Shown one piece after another: positions 42,327-52,800 of a DNA stretch of 64,000 nucleotides. A model generated the notes under the pieces. It had not been told where the DNA came from, searched no databases, and saw nothing but the letters and a program-made list of their open reading frames with translations. The number at the start of each line of letters is the position of its first letter. The stretch's first letter is position 1. This DNA is from JAHECQ01 sp047638695 (GTDB taxonomy: Bacteria; Actinomycetota; Acidimicrobiia; Acidimicrobiales; SZUA-35), in NCBI GenBank assembly GCA_047638695.1, contig JBLINY010000008.1, positions 1 to 64,000 of the forward strand, written 5' to 3'. The position numbers were made by a program, and so were the translations under genes.

Positions 42327-43694
42327 ATGCGCCGCCTGGTCCGAACCCGCCCCGGCGGGGCCGGGTCCGGGTCGCAACTCCCGCCGCGCGATCCCCTGGG
42401 CCAACGGCTGCTGCCCCAATCAGTTCATTACGGATGGTGGATAACCGTCGGCGCCGCCGTCCTGATGTTCGTCGGTGTTGGCGTCGGCTACTACGGGCTT
42501 GCCGTGTTCCTACGTCCGCTGCAGGAAGAGAATGGCTGGTCGAACGCCGTTGTATCCGGAGCCACCGGTGCCTATTTCTCGATTGCCGGCGTCACCGCCG
42601 CCCTAGCTGGGCCCCAGATTGACCGACGCGGCCCACTGAAATTCATGCTGGTCGGCGTCGTGATGATGGGTGCCGCAGTCAGCGCCGTCGGCTACCTCAC
42701 AACGGTGTGGCAGCTCTATCTCACCTATACCTTCCTCGCCATTGCCTTCGGGCTTGGTACCGGGACAGGGGTGCAGAGCATTCTGAACCGCTGGTTCGTG
42801 ACCCGACGGGCCCAGGCAATGAGCATCGCCTTCACTGGTGTCTCGGTCGGCGGCATGGTGCTCGTGCCGCTCGGCACCTACTTGATCGGTCGCGGCGGAC
42901 TCCGGCTCGCCGCACCCATGATGGGAGCATTGGTTCTGATCATTGGTCTACCAATGGTGTTGGCGGTCCTGGTGTGGGACCCGAAGCAAATTGATTCACA
43001 GGTCGACTTCGACCGACCGCTCGAGATTAAGAACCAGCTTCTCGACGAATCAGTACAAATGCGTACGTGGACTCGCCGTGAGGCAGCGACCACTGCCGCA
43101 TTCTGGTCGATACTGCTCAGTTTCTTCCTGGTCTTGGCCGCTCAAACCGGCTTCTTGCTGCACCAGTTATCGTTCCTGGAAGACCGCTTCGGTTCGGGCC
43201 AGATCGCCTCCCTCACGCTCACGGTGACCGCGTTCGGCTCAATCATTGCCCGCCTGGTGGTCGGTCAGTTTGCCGACCGACTGGCCAAGAGGACACTTTC
43301 GGTCGCCCTCTTCGTCATCCAGGCCATCTGTGTGTTGGGCGTTGCGTTCATCGACAACGCAGTCACGACATGGATCTTCGTGCTGATCATCGGATTTACG
43401 ATCGGCAACATCTACATGATGCAGGCGCTGCTGGTCAGCGAGATCTTCGGCTTCGCTTCGTTCGCGACCGTGATGGGTTTGATCTCGGTCGCGACCCAGG
43501 CTGGCAGTGGTCTCGGACCCTTCAGTGTCGGATGGCTCGAACAGCAGACCGGCAGCTACACACTTCCGTTCGCAGTGACAGCAACCGTCACTCTGGTCGC
43601 AGCGACTCTGCTGGTACTAGCCAAACCCCCCGCCGCATCCGCTGCCACAGCCAGCCCAGGCCGTAGCCTGACGAACACATGTTCGAGGACCTGA
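42327..43694 (+). CDS. MFS transporter (oxalate/monocarboxylate-type)
   Basis: A 455-residue major facilitator with twelve hydrophobic segments: WWITVGAAVLMFVGVGVGYYG as TM1, GPQIDRRGPLKFML as the loop 2-3 signature, FGLGTGTGVQSIL, and RLVVGQFADRLAKR as the repeat in the second half. The general pattern is that of the oxalate/formate and monocarboxylate antiporters; substrate unknown. ATG 42327 lies eight bases after TAGCGT (42313-42318). Its end overlaps the helicase start by 16 bases. Confidence 0.85.
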   Translation: MRRLVRTRPGGAGSGSQLPPRDPLGQRLLPQSVHYGWWITVGAAVLMFVGVGVGYYGLAVFLRPLQEENGWSNAVVSGATGAYFSIAGVTAALAGPQIDRRGPLKFMLVGVVMMGAAVSAVGYLTTVWQLYLTYTFLAIAFGLGTGTGVQSILNRWFVTRRAQAMSIAFTGVSVGGMVLVPLGTYLIGRGGLRLAAPMMGALVLIIGLPMVLAVLVWDPKQIDSQVDFDRPLEIKNQLLDESVQMRTWTRREAATTAAFWSILLSFFLVLAAQTGFLLHQLSFLEDRFGSGQIASLTLTVTAFGSIIARLVVGQFADRLAKRTLSVALFVIQAICVLGVAFIDNAVTTWIFVLIIGFTIGNIYMMQALLVSEIFGFASFATVMGLISVATQAGSGLGPFSVGWLEQQTGSYTLPFAVTATVTLVAATLLVLAKPPAASAATASPGRSLTNTCSRT

Positions 43695-45748
43695 ATCTGC
43701 AGCAGCGAGCAGCTGTCGACCACACCGGGTCGCCGCTGCTGATCGTGGCCGGCGCCGGAACCGGCAAGACCAAGACGCTGGTCGCCCGCGTCGTCCGCCT
43801 CATCGACGATGGAGCCGACCCCAACCGCATCCTGCTCCTCACCTTTACCCGCCGATCGGCGACCGAGATGATCGGGCGCGTCGCTGCTTCGTCCACCGAC
43901 CGAGCGGCCACCCAGGTATGGGGCGGCACCTTCCATGCAATCGCCAACCGACTGCTGCGGCAGTACGGCTCGGCCGCCGGACTTTCCGCCACCTTCACCG
44001 TGCTCGACCAAGGCGACAGTACCGACTTGTTCGGTCTTGTTCGCAACGATGCCGACCGAAGCGTCGGCAAGCGGTTCCCCCGAAAAGAGACGATCACCGG
44101 CATCTATGGCCGCATGGTAAACAGCCAAGCCAAGCTGATCGATGTCCTCGAATCCGACTACCCCTGGTGCGCCGAACACATCGATGAATTGAAGGACATT
44201 TTCACCGCCTACACGGCGCAGAAGCGGGTCCATCAGGTGCTCGACTACGACGACCTGTTGTTGTTCTGGCGAGGCGTCCTGGCCAGCCCCATCGGCGGCA
44301 CCGTTCGCGACCTGTTCGACCATGTGCTCATCGACGAGTACCAAGACACCAACCCCACGCAATCCGACATCATTCGCGGGCTCGTCCGTGGACCTGACCA
44401 CCCCAACCCCACCGGCCTCTGTGCCGTCGGCGACGATGCACAGGCCATCTACGGCTTTCGCGCTGCATCGGTCGAGAACATGTGGGCCTTCAGCGACCAC
44501 TTCCCGGGTGCCACGGTGGTGACGCTCGAGCAGAACTACCGTTCGACCACCCCCATCCTTGCCGTTGCCAACGAGGTGCTGGCCCAGCCCATCGGCGGCG
44601 ATACCAACCATCACTTCCGCAAGGAGCTGTGGTCGACTCGCGCCACGGGTACCGTGCCGAAGCTGGTGACGGCCAATGATGAGGGTGACCAGTCGCGTTA
44701 CGTCGCCGACGCTGTCCTCGATGCCCGGGAACGGGGTATCGATCTGCGAGAGCAGGCCGTGCTGTTTCGGGCCGGCCATCACTCCGATGGGCTCGAACTC
44801 GAACTCACCCGCCGCGACATTCCGTTCGTAAAGTACGGCGGCCTCAAGTATCTCGAGGCCGCCCACGTGAAGGACCTCCTGTCGCTGTTACGGATTCTCG
44901 ACAACCCAGCCGACCAGTTGGCCTGGCACCGCGTGCTGCACACCCTCGAGGGAGTCGGCCCGGCCACGGTACGCAAGATCGTCGACGAGCTCGGCCTCGT
45001 CAACGGCGCATCGCCTGATGCTGTTCCCTCCCCGACCAACGATGGCGCCCTCGCCCGCTTCATTGACGGCATCGGGAAGACACCGGGGCAGGCAGCCACC
45101 CAGGTGGCCGAACTCAGAGCTGCGCTCGGCGACTGCAGCGGGGACGATATGCCACCGGCCGAGCAGGTCGACCGGCTCAAACCATTCTGCGCCCTCGTTT
45201 TCCCCAGCAACTACGAGAACGCGGCGGCCAGGCTGGCTGACATCGAACAGCTCGCTGCGACTGCTGGCGCCTACGGGTCACGAAGCCGATTCCTCACCGA
45301 ACTCACCCTCGACCCGCCGTCGAAGTCGAGCGATAGGGCCGGGCCACCGCATCTTGATGACGACTGGCTGACGCTCAGCACCATCCACTCGGCCAAGGGC
45401 ATGGAGTGGCGGACCGTCCACCTGCTGCACGCGGCAGACGGGAACTTGCCATCTGACATGGCCATTGGCGATAACGATGGCTTGGCCGAAGAATTGCGAC
45501 TGCTCTATGTGGCCCTCACCCGGGCTAAGGACGAACTGACCGTCACGTTCCCGCTGCGATATCACGTCAACCGTTACGCGACCGACGACCGTCATCTGTA
45601 CGCCCAGCTCAGTCGGTTCCTCGAACCAATGCGGACCAGCTTCGACGAAATCGCGACCAGCGAAGGTCGAGAAGATGCCGTGCTCGACCTCACCAACGTC
45701 GGCATTGCCGACGAAGTCGACACCGCTCTCCACGCGCTCTGGGACTAA
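43679..45748 (+). CDS. UvrD/Rep-family ATP-dependent DNA helicase
   Basis: A 689-residue SF1 helicase: Walker A IVAGAGTGKTKTLVARV, motif Ia LLLTFTRRSATEM, Walker B LIDEYQDTNPTQ, motif III VGDDAQAIYGFRAA, motif IV EQNYRSTTPIL, motif V STIHSAKGMEW and motif VI LYVALTRAKDEL. It translocates 3' to 5' on DNA in repair or replication restart. It lacks the long C-terminal extension of PcrA and is nearer in length to Rep. Overlap with the MFS gene implies coupling, though functions seem unrelated. Confidence 0.92.
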   Translation: MFEDLNLQQRAAVDHTGSPLLIVAGAGTGKTKTLVARVVRLIDDGADPNRILLLTFTRRSATEMIGRVAASSTDRAATQVWGGTFHAIANRLLRQYGSAAGLSATFTVLDQGDSTDLFGLVRNDADRSVGKRFPRKETITGIYGRMVNSQAKLIDVLESDYPWCAEHIDELKDIFTAYTAQKRVHQVLDYDDLLLFWRGVLASPIGGTVRDLFDHVLIDEYQDTNPTQSDIIRGLVRGPDHPNPTGLCAVGDDAQAIYGFRAASVENMWAFSDHFPGATVVTLEQNYRSTTPILAVANEVLAQPIGGDTNHHFRKELWSTRATGTVPKLVTANDEGDQSRYVADAVLDARERGIDLREQAVLFRAGHHSDGLELELTRRDIPFVKYGGLKYLEAAHVKDLLSLLRILDNPADQLAWHRVLHTLEGVGPATVRKIVDELGLVNGASPDAVPSPTNDGALARFIDGIGKTPGQAATQVAELRAALGDCSGDDMPPAEQVDRLKPFCALVFPSNYENAAARLADIEQLAATAGAYGSRSRFLTELTLDPPSKSSDRAGPPHLDDDWLTLSTIHSAKGMEWRTVHLLHAADGNLPSDMAIGDNDGLAEELRLLYVALTRAKDELTVTFPLRYHVNRYATDDRHLYAQLSRFLEPMRTSFDEIATSEGREDAVLDLTNVGIADEVDTALHALWD

Positions 45749-45828
45749 ACGCCGTGGGACCAGCAGATCGCTACCGGCTGGCGCTGTAGCCGCCGACAGC
45801 CTTCCGACACTCGGTCTAGAATCCCCGG

Positions 45829-46227
45829 GTGAACGCTCCGTTGCCCGCTGGTTGGTACTACGCAGATGGTGACCCTCCCGGTACGCATCGCTATTGGGAC
45901 GGGTCGATATGGCAGGGTGGACCCCAAGCGGTGGCCACACCCGGTTTCGCCCCGCCTAAGCAGCTCTACGCCGAGGGAAGCCAAGGTGTCGCCGCACTGG
46001 TGCTATCGATCCTTGGGTTTGTTGGCTGTTGCCTCATCACCTGCCCCATCGGGTGGTACCTCGGCGATGCCGAGATCCAGGGGATCGAGGCCGGCCATCG
46101 CGACCCGGCAAATCACGGCATGGCCAACGCCGGCCGCATCATCGGAATTGTCGGCACGGTTCTGCTGGTACTCGCCGTTGTCGCCTACGGCGGATTGATC
46201 GGCCTCTCAGCCGTCTTCGCCCAGTGA
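45829..46227 (+). CDS. DUF2510/DUF4190 membrane protein
   Basis: A 132-residue protein: N-terminal DUF2510 motif (PAGWYYADGDPPGTHRYWDG) and two membrane helices (VLSILGFVGCCLITCPIGWY and IIGIVGTVLLVLAVVAYG) with the DUF4190-like GHRDPANHGMANAGRI loop between them. GTG 45829 lies six bases after TAGAAT (45817-45822), with CCGACA 18 bases further up: a leaderless start. Its stop overlaps the next ATG (TGATG). Function unknown. Confidence 0.82.
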   Translation: MNAPLPAGWYYADGDPPGTHRYWDGSIWQGGPQAVATPGFAPPKQLYAEGSQGVAALVLSILGFVGCCLITCPIGWYLGDAEIQGIEAGHRDPANHGMANAGRIIGIVGTVLLVLAVVAYGGLIGLSAVFAQ

Positions 46228-46652
46228 TGGCCGTGGCCCAGCTCCCAGCAGCGCACCGGCATCTGCCCCATCGAGTCGTCGGGCTTCGAGCTGGACTCGG
46301 GCTATCGCTGGCTGCCGCAACCGTGCTGGCCACAACATTCGGTGATGGCGGACCAACCCTCTGTGCCGTTCGACTGTGCACGGGCCACGCCTGTCCCGGG
46401 TGCGGCATGACTCGCGCTATCGCAGCCGGCCTACGGGGCGACGTCGCAACTTCGTGGCGTCTGCACCCCCTGGCCGCGCTTGTCTCGCTGCAACTGGTGG
46501 TTGTCGCTGTCGTTCTCATCACGGGCTGGAGACATGACCTCGCCCGCCGAGCCGTGGTGCCCGTCATCGTTCTCAACGCCGTCGCACTGGTGGCGGTATG
46601 GGCCATCCGCTGGCGACTTGGTCTACTCGATGCGGTCCTGGCCGACGGCTGA
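46227..46652 (+). CDS. DUF2752 membrane protein
   Basis: A 141-residue protein of the DUF2752 family: LCTGHACPGCGMTRAIAAGLRGD is the family signature with its Cys pair, followed by HPLAALVSLQLVVVAVVLI and a second C-terminal helix. Function unknown. It is coupled to both neighbours by TGATG overlaps. Confidence 0.83.
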   Translation: MAVAQLPAAHRHLPHRVVGLRAGLGLSLAAATVLATTFGDGGPTLCAVRLCTGHACPGCGMTRAIAAGLRGDVATSWRLHPLAALVSLQLVVVAVVLITGWRHDLARRAVVPVIVLNAVALVAVWAIRWRLGLLDAVLADG

Positions 46653-47536
46653 TGCCAACCCGCACGCTCGTTATCCCGGCAACTCTCGATATGAAGGCCA
46701 CGGTCCGAACGGCTAAGAACCCGCTCATGGTTGGCCCAACCGAGATGTGGTGGAGCACCCGAACACCAGCCGGGACGGCCACCCTCTCCCTCGAGCGAAC
46801 GAGCGATGAACAGGTCTCGGCCGAAGCGTGGGGCGACGGCGCCGACTGGATGCTCGACCAGGCGCCTGCCTTACTGGGCGGGAGCGACGACCTTTCGGGA
46901 TTCCAACCTGTTGGCGAAGTCGCCAAGTTGTGGCGGAACAAACCGTTTCGTCTCGGGAGAACCGACCGACCGTGGGATTCCATCGTGGCGGGTGTCTTCG
47001 GTCAGAAGGTCCAGGTTGAGAACGCTGTAAAAAGTCGGCGGCTGCTAGCTCGGCACTTTGGCGACCCAGCCCCCGGGCCTCGTCAGGGCTGGATCTTGCC
47101 CGGGCCCGACGTCGTCGCCCAGATGGCGTACCACGACTTCCACCGCCTGGGCGTCGAACGCAAACGAGCCGAGATTCTCATCCGATCGGGTCGCGAGATC
47201 CGACGCATGCCAAACCTGACCGAGAAAACCCCGGCCCAGGTACAGGCTCGCCTTCAGCATATTCGCGGCATCGGACCGTGGACGTCGGCCATGGTGACCG
47301 CGACATCGATGGGCGATGCCGATGCGGTGCCGGTTGGCGACTATCACATCCCGAACACCATCTCGTGGCTTCTGGCCAAGGAACCACGGGCCACAGACGA
47401 ACGCATGCTCGAGCTGCTCGAGCCCTACGCAGGCCACCGGTGGCGAGTCATTCTGCTAGCTAAGACCTCGGGGGGAGCACCCAAGTATGGACCTCGCCTA
47501 GCGTTGAAAGGCGACGGCCTCCACATGGGCAGGTAG
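46652..47536 (+). CDS. AlkA-like DNA-3-methyladenine glycosylase II
   Basis: A 294-residue HhH-GPD glycosylase: N-terminal AlkA-type domain, DRPWDSIVAGVFGQKVQVENA, the hairpin HIRGIGPWTSAMV and a catalytic-Asp segment VGDYHIPN. It removes alkylated bases. The start at ATG 46652 overlaps the DUF2752 stop. Family assignment is firm; the precise substrate range is not. Confidence 0.85.
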   Translation: MPTRTLVIPATLDMKATVRTAKNPLMVGPTEMWWSTRTPAGTATLSLERTSDEQVSAEAWGDGADWMLDQAPALLGGSDDLSGFQPVGEVAKLWRNKPFRLGRTDRPWDSIVAGVFGQKVQVENAVKSRRLLARHFGDPAPGPRQGWILPGPDVVAQMAYHDFHRLGVERKRAEILIRSGREIRRMPNLTEKTPAQVQARLQHIRGIGPWTSAMVTATSMGDADAVPVGDYHIPNTISWLLAKEPRATDERMLELLEPYAGHRWRVILLAKTSGGAPKYGPRLALKGDGLHMGR

Positions 47537-47575
47537 TCGAATATCAGGCCCGAGGTTCGGTTAGGGCACGTCTGA

Positions 47576-48730
47576 TTAGAGGCAGGCGCGAGTGGCTTCG
47601 ATCAGTGCCACCGCACGAGGGTCGCCGGCGATTCCGCCACCCATCTGATTCATCACGTAGCCAAAGCCGACCCCTGCCTCGGTGTCGGCAAATCCGAGCG
47701 AACCGCCTGCCCCATAGTGACCAAACGAGTTGTCGCTGAGGAATGGTAGGAAGTCGGCCTTCAGCATGAAGCCGTGGCCGAAGCGAGTGGGCAGCACCAG
47801 GCACTGATCATCGCCGTGCACCTGTTCAGCCCGCATGGCATCGACGGTCGCATCGCTCGTAAGGCGCACCGCGTCGACCTCGCCGATGGTTGCGGCATAC
47901 AACCGGGCCAACGAACGGGCGTTGGTGATGCCGTTCGCGCCGGGCATTTCGGTGGCATGCACTTCGCGAGTATTGAAGGGCATTCCGCCGCCACTGATAG
48001 CGAGTGCTCCGTCCATGGTGAGAGCCCGTCCCCCGTTCGTTCCGGGGCCGGCGATCTTCATCATCAGTTCGAGTTCGTCAGCCTCCGGTCGAGGGGCCGC
48101 CCGCAACACCGCCACCCGAGGCTCCTCTTGTTCCGGGAGCCCGATCCAGAAGTCGAGACCCAGCGGGCCGGCAACCTCATCGGCGAAGAACTGACCGAGC
48201 CGGCGGCCGTCAACTCGGCGAACCACCTCGGCCGCAAGCCATCCGTAGGTAAGAGCGTGATAGCCGTGAGTGGAACCGGGCTCCCAGAGCGGCGCTTGGG
48301 CGGCGAGCGCTTCGACCACCGGGGCCACGGCCAAAAGCTGGTCCAACGAGAGCTTTTCGTCGACGGCAAAAAGGCCGGCCTGGTGACTCATCATCTGGCT
48401 CAGCGTGATTGTCTCCTTGCCCGCCGCTGCAAACTCAGGCCAGTAGGTGGCAACCGGTTCCTCATAGGAAAGCTTGCCGGACTCCACCAACATGGCGATA
48501 CAGATCGCAGCAGCGCCTTTGGTGGTCGAGAAAACGAGGGCCAGGGTGTCTTCGGTCCATTCAGCACCCGACTTCTTGTCTGCCGTCCCGCCCCAAAGGT
48601 CAGCGACCCTGGCTCCGTCGACATACAGGGAGAAGGCTGCTCCAAGCTCGAAGCCATCATCGAAGTTGGCCCGAAAGGCATCAGCCAGTGGCCCGAACCC
48701 GTCAGCTACATCACCGTGAATCTCAACCAT
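47576..48730 (-). CDS. Class C beta-lactamase-like serine hydrolase/esterase
   Basis: A 384-residue penicillin-binding-fold hydrolase: FSTTKGA (SxxK, nucleophile Ser), HGYHALTYGWLA (YxN-like Tyr) and a C-terminal GHYGAGGSLGFAD that replaces the KTG box, as in EstB-type esterases. There is no signal peptide, so it is probably a cytoplasmic esterase rather than a beta-lactamase. The ATG at 48730 is six bases after GACAAT. Confidence 0.85.
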   Translation of the reverse strand: MVEIHGDVADGFGPLADAFRANFDDGFELGAAFSLYVDGARVADLWGGTADKKSGAEWTEDTLALVFSTTKGAAAICIAMLVESGKLSYEEPVATYWPEFAAAGKETITLSQMMSHQAGLFAVDEKLSLDQLLAVAPVVEALAAQAPLWEPGSTHGYHALTYGWLAAEVVRRVDGRRLGQFFADEVAGPLGLDFWIGLPEQEEPRVAVLRAAPRPEADELELMMKIAGPGTNGGRALTMDGALAISGGGMPFNTREVHATEMPGANGITNARSLARLYAATIGEVDAVRLTSDATVDAMRAEQVHGDDQCLVLPTRFGHGFMLKADFLPFLSDNSFGHYGAGGSLGFADTEAGVGFGYVMNQMGGGIAGDPRAVALIEATRACL

Positions 48731-48795
48731 TCCCCGATTGTCACACGGCCAACACGGCCAACACGACCCTCACCAATGACTCTCACCAGCGACCG

Positions 48796-49809
48796 CTACC
48801 AATGGCGGAGATCGATGGGCCAAACATCTACAACGTCCTCGCCGTCGACCACCCACATCCGCTCGTGTTTGGCCACCGTTGGATCGATGTGGGCCGGATG
48901 GAGCTTGATCTGATCGCCGACTTTCAGCTGGCCGGGCTCGACGGTCAGTGTTGCGTGCTCGTCGGAGCAGAATCGCAGCTCTCCATCGGGCCAGGTAGGA
49001 TTGCCGTGATCCATGCCAATGGCTTTCAGGCCGGCATCGGCGACGGCCCAGCCCTTGGAGCTCACCGAGACAATGCTGGCCAAGACCGAGAGTGCCTGTT
49101 CGAACGGCACTTCGAGCGTGCCGTACTGCGTGTCCATCAGACAATACGAGCCCGCCTGAATCTCGGTGGCCCACGTGTTAACGGCGTAGGTGCCGGTACC
49201 ACCGGCCGAGACGATGTCGCCGCCGACATCGGCGTGGGCCTGTAGTAGCAGGGCCATGGCATCGGCGACCTTGGCCTCGCGTCGTTGTGGGTCGGGCACC
49301 ATCATCAGGTGGCCTTCATAACCCATGACCCCGCGCACCTCGAGGCCCTCGGCCCGCGCTGCCTCGGCCAGTCGCCCCGCTTCAGTCGGGTCACAGCCAC
49401 ACCGAGGTAGGCCTACCTCAACATCGATCAGGATCTGCCGTACACCACCGGCCACCACGCCTTGCAGAACCTCATCGGAGTCAACGGCCACCGTGATGTT
49501 GCACCCACCATCGACCAAGAGACCGAGCCGGGTGTAGTCGAGCGTCTCGTTGGCGAGAAGCAAGTCAGTGTCGAGCCCGGCGCTGGCCATGCCGGCGATC
49601 TCGGCAATGGTGGCAGCGCAGAAGTTCGCATGGCCGACTGCCACCATCTCCTTCGCTAAGGCCGTCGACTTGAACGCCTTTACGTGTGGGCGCAGCCGGT
49701 GGCCGGGCCGGGCCTTCGCCATCGCCCCCAGATTGCGATCGAACGCCGACCGCTCGACAACGAGCGCCGGCGTCGGAATCTCGTCGATGGTCCTCGGAGA
49801 ATGATCCAC
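48796..49809 (-). CDS. D-threonine aldolase-like PLP enzyme (alanine racemase fold)
   Basis: A ~337-residue fold-type III PLP enzyme: TPALVVERSAFDRNL, RPHVKAFKS with the PLP Lys, VEVGLPRCG, SAGGTGTY, and a C-terminal KLHPAHIDPTV with the metal-binding His/Asp of the D-threonine aldolase/D-serine dehydratase group. It would cleave D-threonine or a related D-3-hydroxy amino acid to glycine and an aldehyde, or dehydrate D-serine. GTG 49809 lies seven bases after TACGGT (49822-49817); GTG 49818 is the longer alternative. Confidence 0.83.
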   Translation of the reverse strand: MDHSPRTIDEIPTPALVVERSAFDRNLGAMAKARPGHRLRPHVKAFKSTALAKEMVAVGHANFCAATIAEIAGMASAGLDTDLLLANETLDYTRLGLLVDGGCNITVAVDSDEVLQGVVAGGVRQILIDVEVGLPRCGCDPTEAGRLAEAARAEGLEVRGVMGYEGHLMMVPDPQRREAKVADAMALLLQAHADVGGDIVSAGGTGTYAVNTWATEIQAGSYCLMDTQYGTLEVPFEQALSVLASIVSVSSKGWAVADAGLKAIGMDHGNPTWPDGELRFCSDEHATLTVEPGQLKVGDQIKLHPAHIDPTVAKHERMWVVDGEDVVDVWPIDLRHW

Positions 49810-49871
49810 CCCGCTCACCGTATGTCAGCGGGGTGGGTGTTGTCCCGGTCACATGCCAACCGGTGTGACGC

Positions 49872-52800
49872 TCAGTAAGAAGCGAGGGCTTCGGAGACCT
49901 GAGCCCGGTAGCGATCGACGTTGGCCATCTTCACGGTGTCGAAACCACGGACCATGTCGTACAGTCCGGCGATCTCGGCTGCCTGCTCGTAGTTCCCGGC
50001 ATCGAGTTTGGCCAAAAGCTTGGCGACCAGATCGCGGTACTCGCCAATGAGCTCGCGCTCGGTGCGGCGCTCTTCAGTACGCCCGAAGGGGTCGAACTTC
50101 TTACCTCGAACCTTCTTGGTGCGCAGAAGCCCTTCGAACATTTTGCGGCCGGCAATCTCGGGGATGGCGATTTTCTTGTCGTAACCGGCGGCCTTGAAGG
50201 TCGGCGGTTTCAGCTGATAGCTCAGCTTGGTGTCGGGGCCGAACTTTCGCTTGGCCTCGCCGGAGATGTCCGACTTCATTGCCAGCCGGGCCACTTCGTA
50301 CTCGTCCTTGTAGGCCATGACTTTGAAGAGCATGCGAGCCACGGTCTCGCTGAGATCGGTGCGATCACCGACCAACGCAGCCTCGGCTTGGCGCACCTTC
50401 TTGAGATCAGCCGTGAACTGACGGGCGTAGGCCTCATCCTGGTACTCGACCAGTTCGGGCAGCCGGTAAGCCAACACCTCTTGCAGCGATTCGCTGCCCC
50501 CGATGTCATCGGCCATGGCGGCGCAAGCGCCGGTGAGGGCCGCCGGGCCGACCTCGACATCGTCAACGGTGCCGACCTCGAGTTGCGTGAGCAGATCCGT
50601 TTCAACCGCCAGGCGGCGACCAAGTCGGAACGCCTCGAGATTGGTCTGGACCGATACACCGTTGAGCTCGATGGCCTTCTCGATGCTTGCGCTGGTGACG
50701 GGGAGCAAACCCTTCTGATACGCCAGGCCGACAACCATCACGTTGGCAGCGGGTTGGCTAGCGAACACTCGGCGAGCAATGCCAGCGGCATCAAGCCAAG
50801 TGTTGTTGGCAGCCAAGGTGGCGCCATCCAAAGCACTCTTGAACTTCTCGAGCTCGGGGAACTTCTCGGCCCCTCGGCCAGAGACCATGGCGCCAGTGGG
50901 CACCAAGGCGGTCGACACAACAGCAGATGTGCGGTTTGGGTCGGTGCGGTTGAGGTTCTTGATGGCGGTGACGATGTCGAACACCAGCATGGTGTCGGTG
51001 GCTCCGTCGCCCACTCGGTTGGAGGCTTTCAACAGCTCGTCGCCCTGTTCAGCGGCCAGGGAGATGCGAAGGTTCGACACTACGGGGCCGCCCTTCTGGG
51101 CCAGCCCGGTCTGATCGAGACCGGTGGAGTACTTCCCGTCGAGCAACGCTGCAGTCGCAATCACTTGGTTGACCGTGACGACACCGGTGCCGCCGATACC
51201 GACCAGGAGGATATTGGCTTCGGCCGGAATGGCCGGATCGGCGGGTAGGTCGCCGTCGGGAACGCCAGCTGCCGCCGTTTTCGTGGGCTTGTAGTCAAGG
51301 TCGATTTCGACGGTCACGAACGCCGGGCAGTTGCCGCCGAGGCAGGTGAGATCGAAGTTGCATGATTCTTGATGAATCTGGGTCTTGCGACCGAACGGGG
51401 TCTGCACCGGGTGCACCGAAGCGCAGTTGGAAACATCACCGCAGTCGCCGCAACCTTCGCAAATGTCTTCGTTGATCATCACGCGAGTGGTCGGCGTCGT
51501 AATGGTGCCGCGTTTGCGGCCACGGCGAAGCTCGGCTGCGCATTGCTGGTCGTACACCAGCACCGAGACGCCTTCGACATCACGCAGTTCGAGCTGGACA
51601 TCTTCGAGCCTGTCGCGATGTTCGATACGGGTGTTCTTGGCGAAGGCGCTCGAGAATCGACCTGCATCTGACCCGTACTTCTTCGGGTCATCGGCCACCA
51701 CCACGATCTGGGTGACGCCTTCGGCTTCGAGTGCCCGGGTGAGGTCCGGCACCGACATTGCCCCGGCCGCGTCCTGGCCGCCGGTCATGGCCACCGTGCC
51801 GTTGTAGAGGATCTTGTAGGTGATGTTGGTGCCGGCCGAAATGGCCTGGCGGATAGCAAGCGAACCCGAGTGAGCGAAGGTGCCGTCACCCAAGTTCTGG
51901 AATCGGTGCGTCTCGTCGAGGAAGGGCGCCATGCCAACCCACTGGACGCCCTCGCCACCCATGTGGGTGATGCCAAAGTTCTCGCGCTCCATACCCAGGG
52001 CCATACCGTGGCAGCCGATGCCGCCGCCGGCCATTGAGCCGTCGGGCATAACCGTGCTGCGGTTGTGAGGGCATCCCGAACAGAAGTAGGCGCCACGGTC
52101 AGGCAGTTCCTTTGCCTCCGCCGCCACCGAAACTGGAATAAGCACACGGGGCTTGGTGAAACGGTCTTCGGGGATGACCCGTGCAAGCCGGCTCTTCAAC
52201 GGACCAGTGAGATCCTCGGCCAGCAACCCCCCGTAGGTGGGCAAAAGAGGTCGGCCCTCGTCGTCGAATTTGCCGAGAATCCGCGGGGCCCCGGTGCGGC
52301 CGTAGAGGATGTCGCGGATCTGGGTCTCGATAAAGGCCCGCTTCTCTTCAACGACGATGATTTCTTCGAGGCCGTCGGCGAAGCCGGTGAGACCATTCGG
52401 CTCGAGTGGCCAGATCATGGCTGGCTTGTAGAGCCGGATGCCTGCCTCTTCAAGCTGCTCATCGGTCTCGAATCCGAGCTTGGTGAGCGCATCGCGCAGC
52501 TCGCCATAGACCGGGCCAGCGGCCACGATGCCGATTTTGGCCGGCGCCGTATTTACCACTCGGTCGAGACCGTTGGCGGCCACAAACGCCCGGGCTGCAT
52601 CGAGCCTGGGGCCGAACATGTCTTCCTCGGCGCCCATCGAGAGCGGCGCAATCAACGTCGTGGTCTGCAAATGCTTGAACTGCTTGCCGTCTACCTCGAA
52701 CTCGGGCTTGACGATCGAGACCCGGTTGGGCGAGGTATCGACCGTGCCGTAGGCGTCGGCGACGTTGCTGTGAATCTTGAATCCAACCCATGCGCCGGAG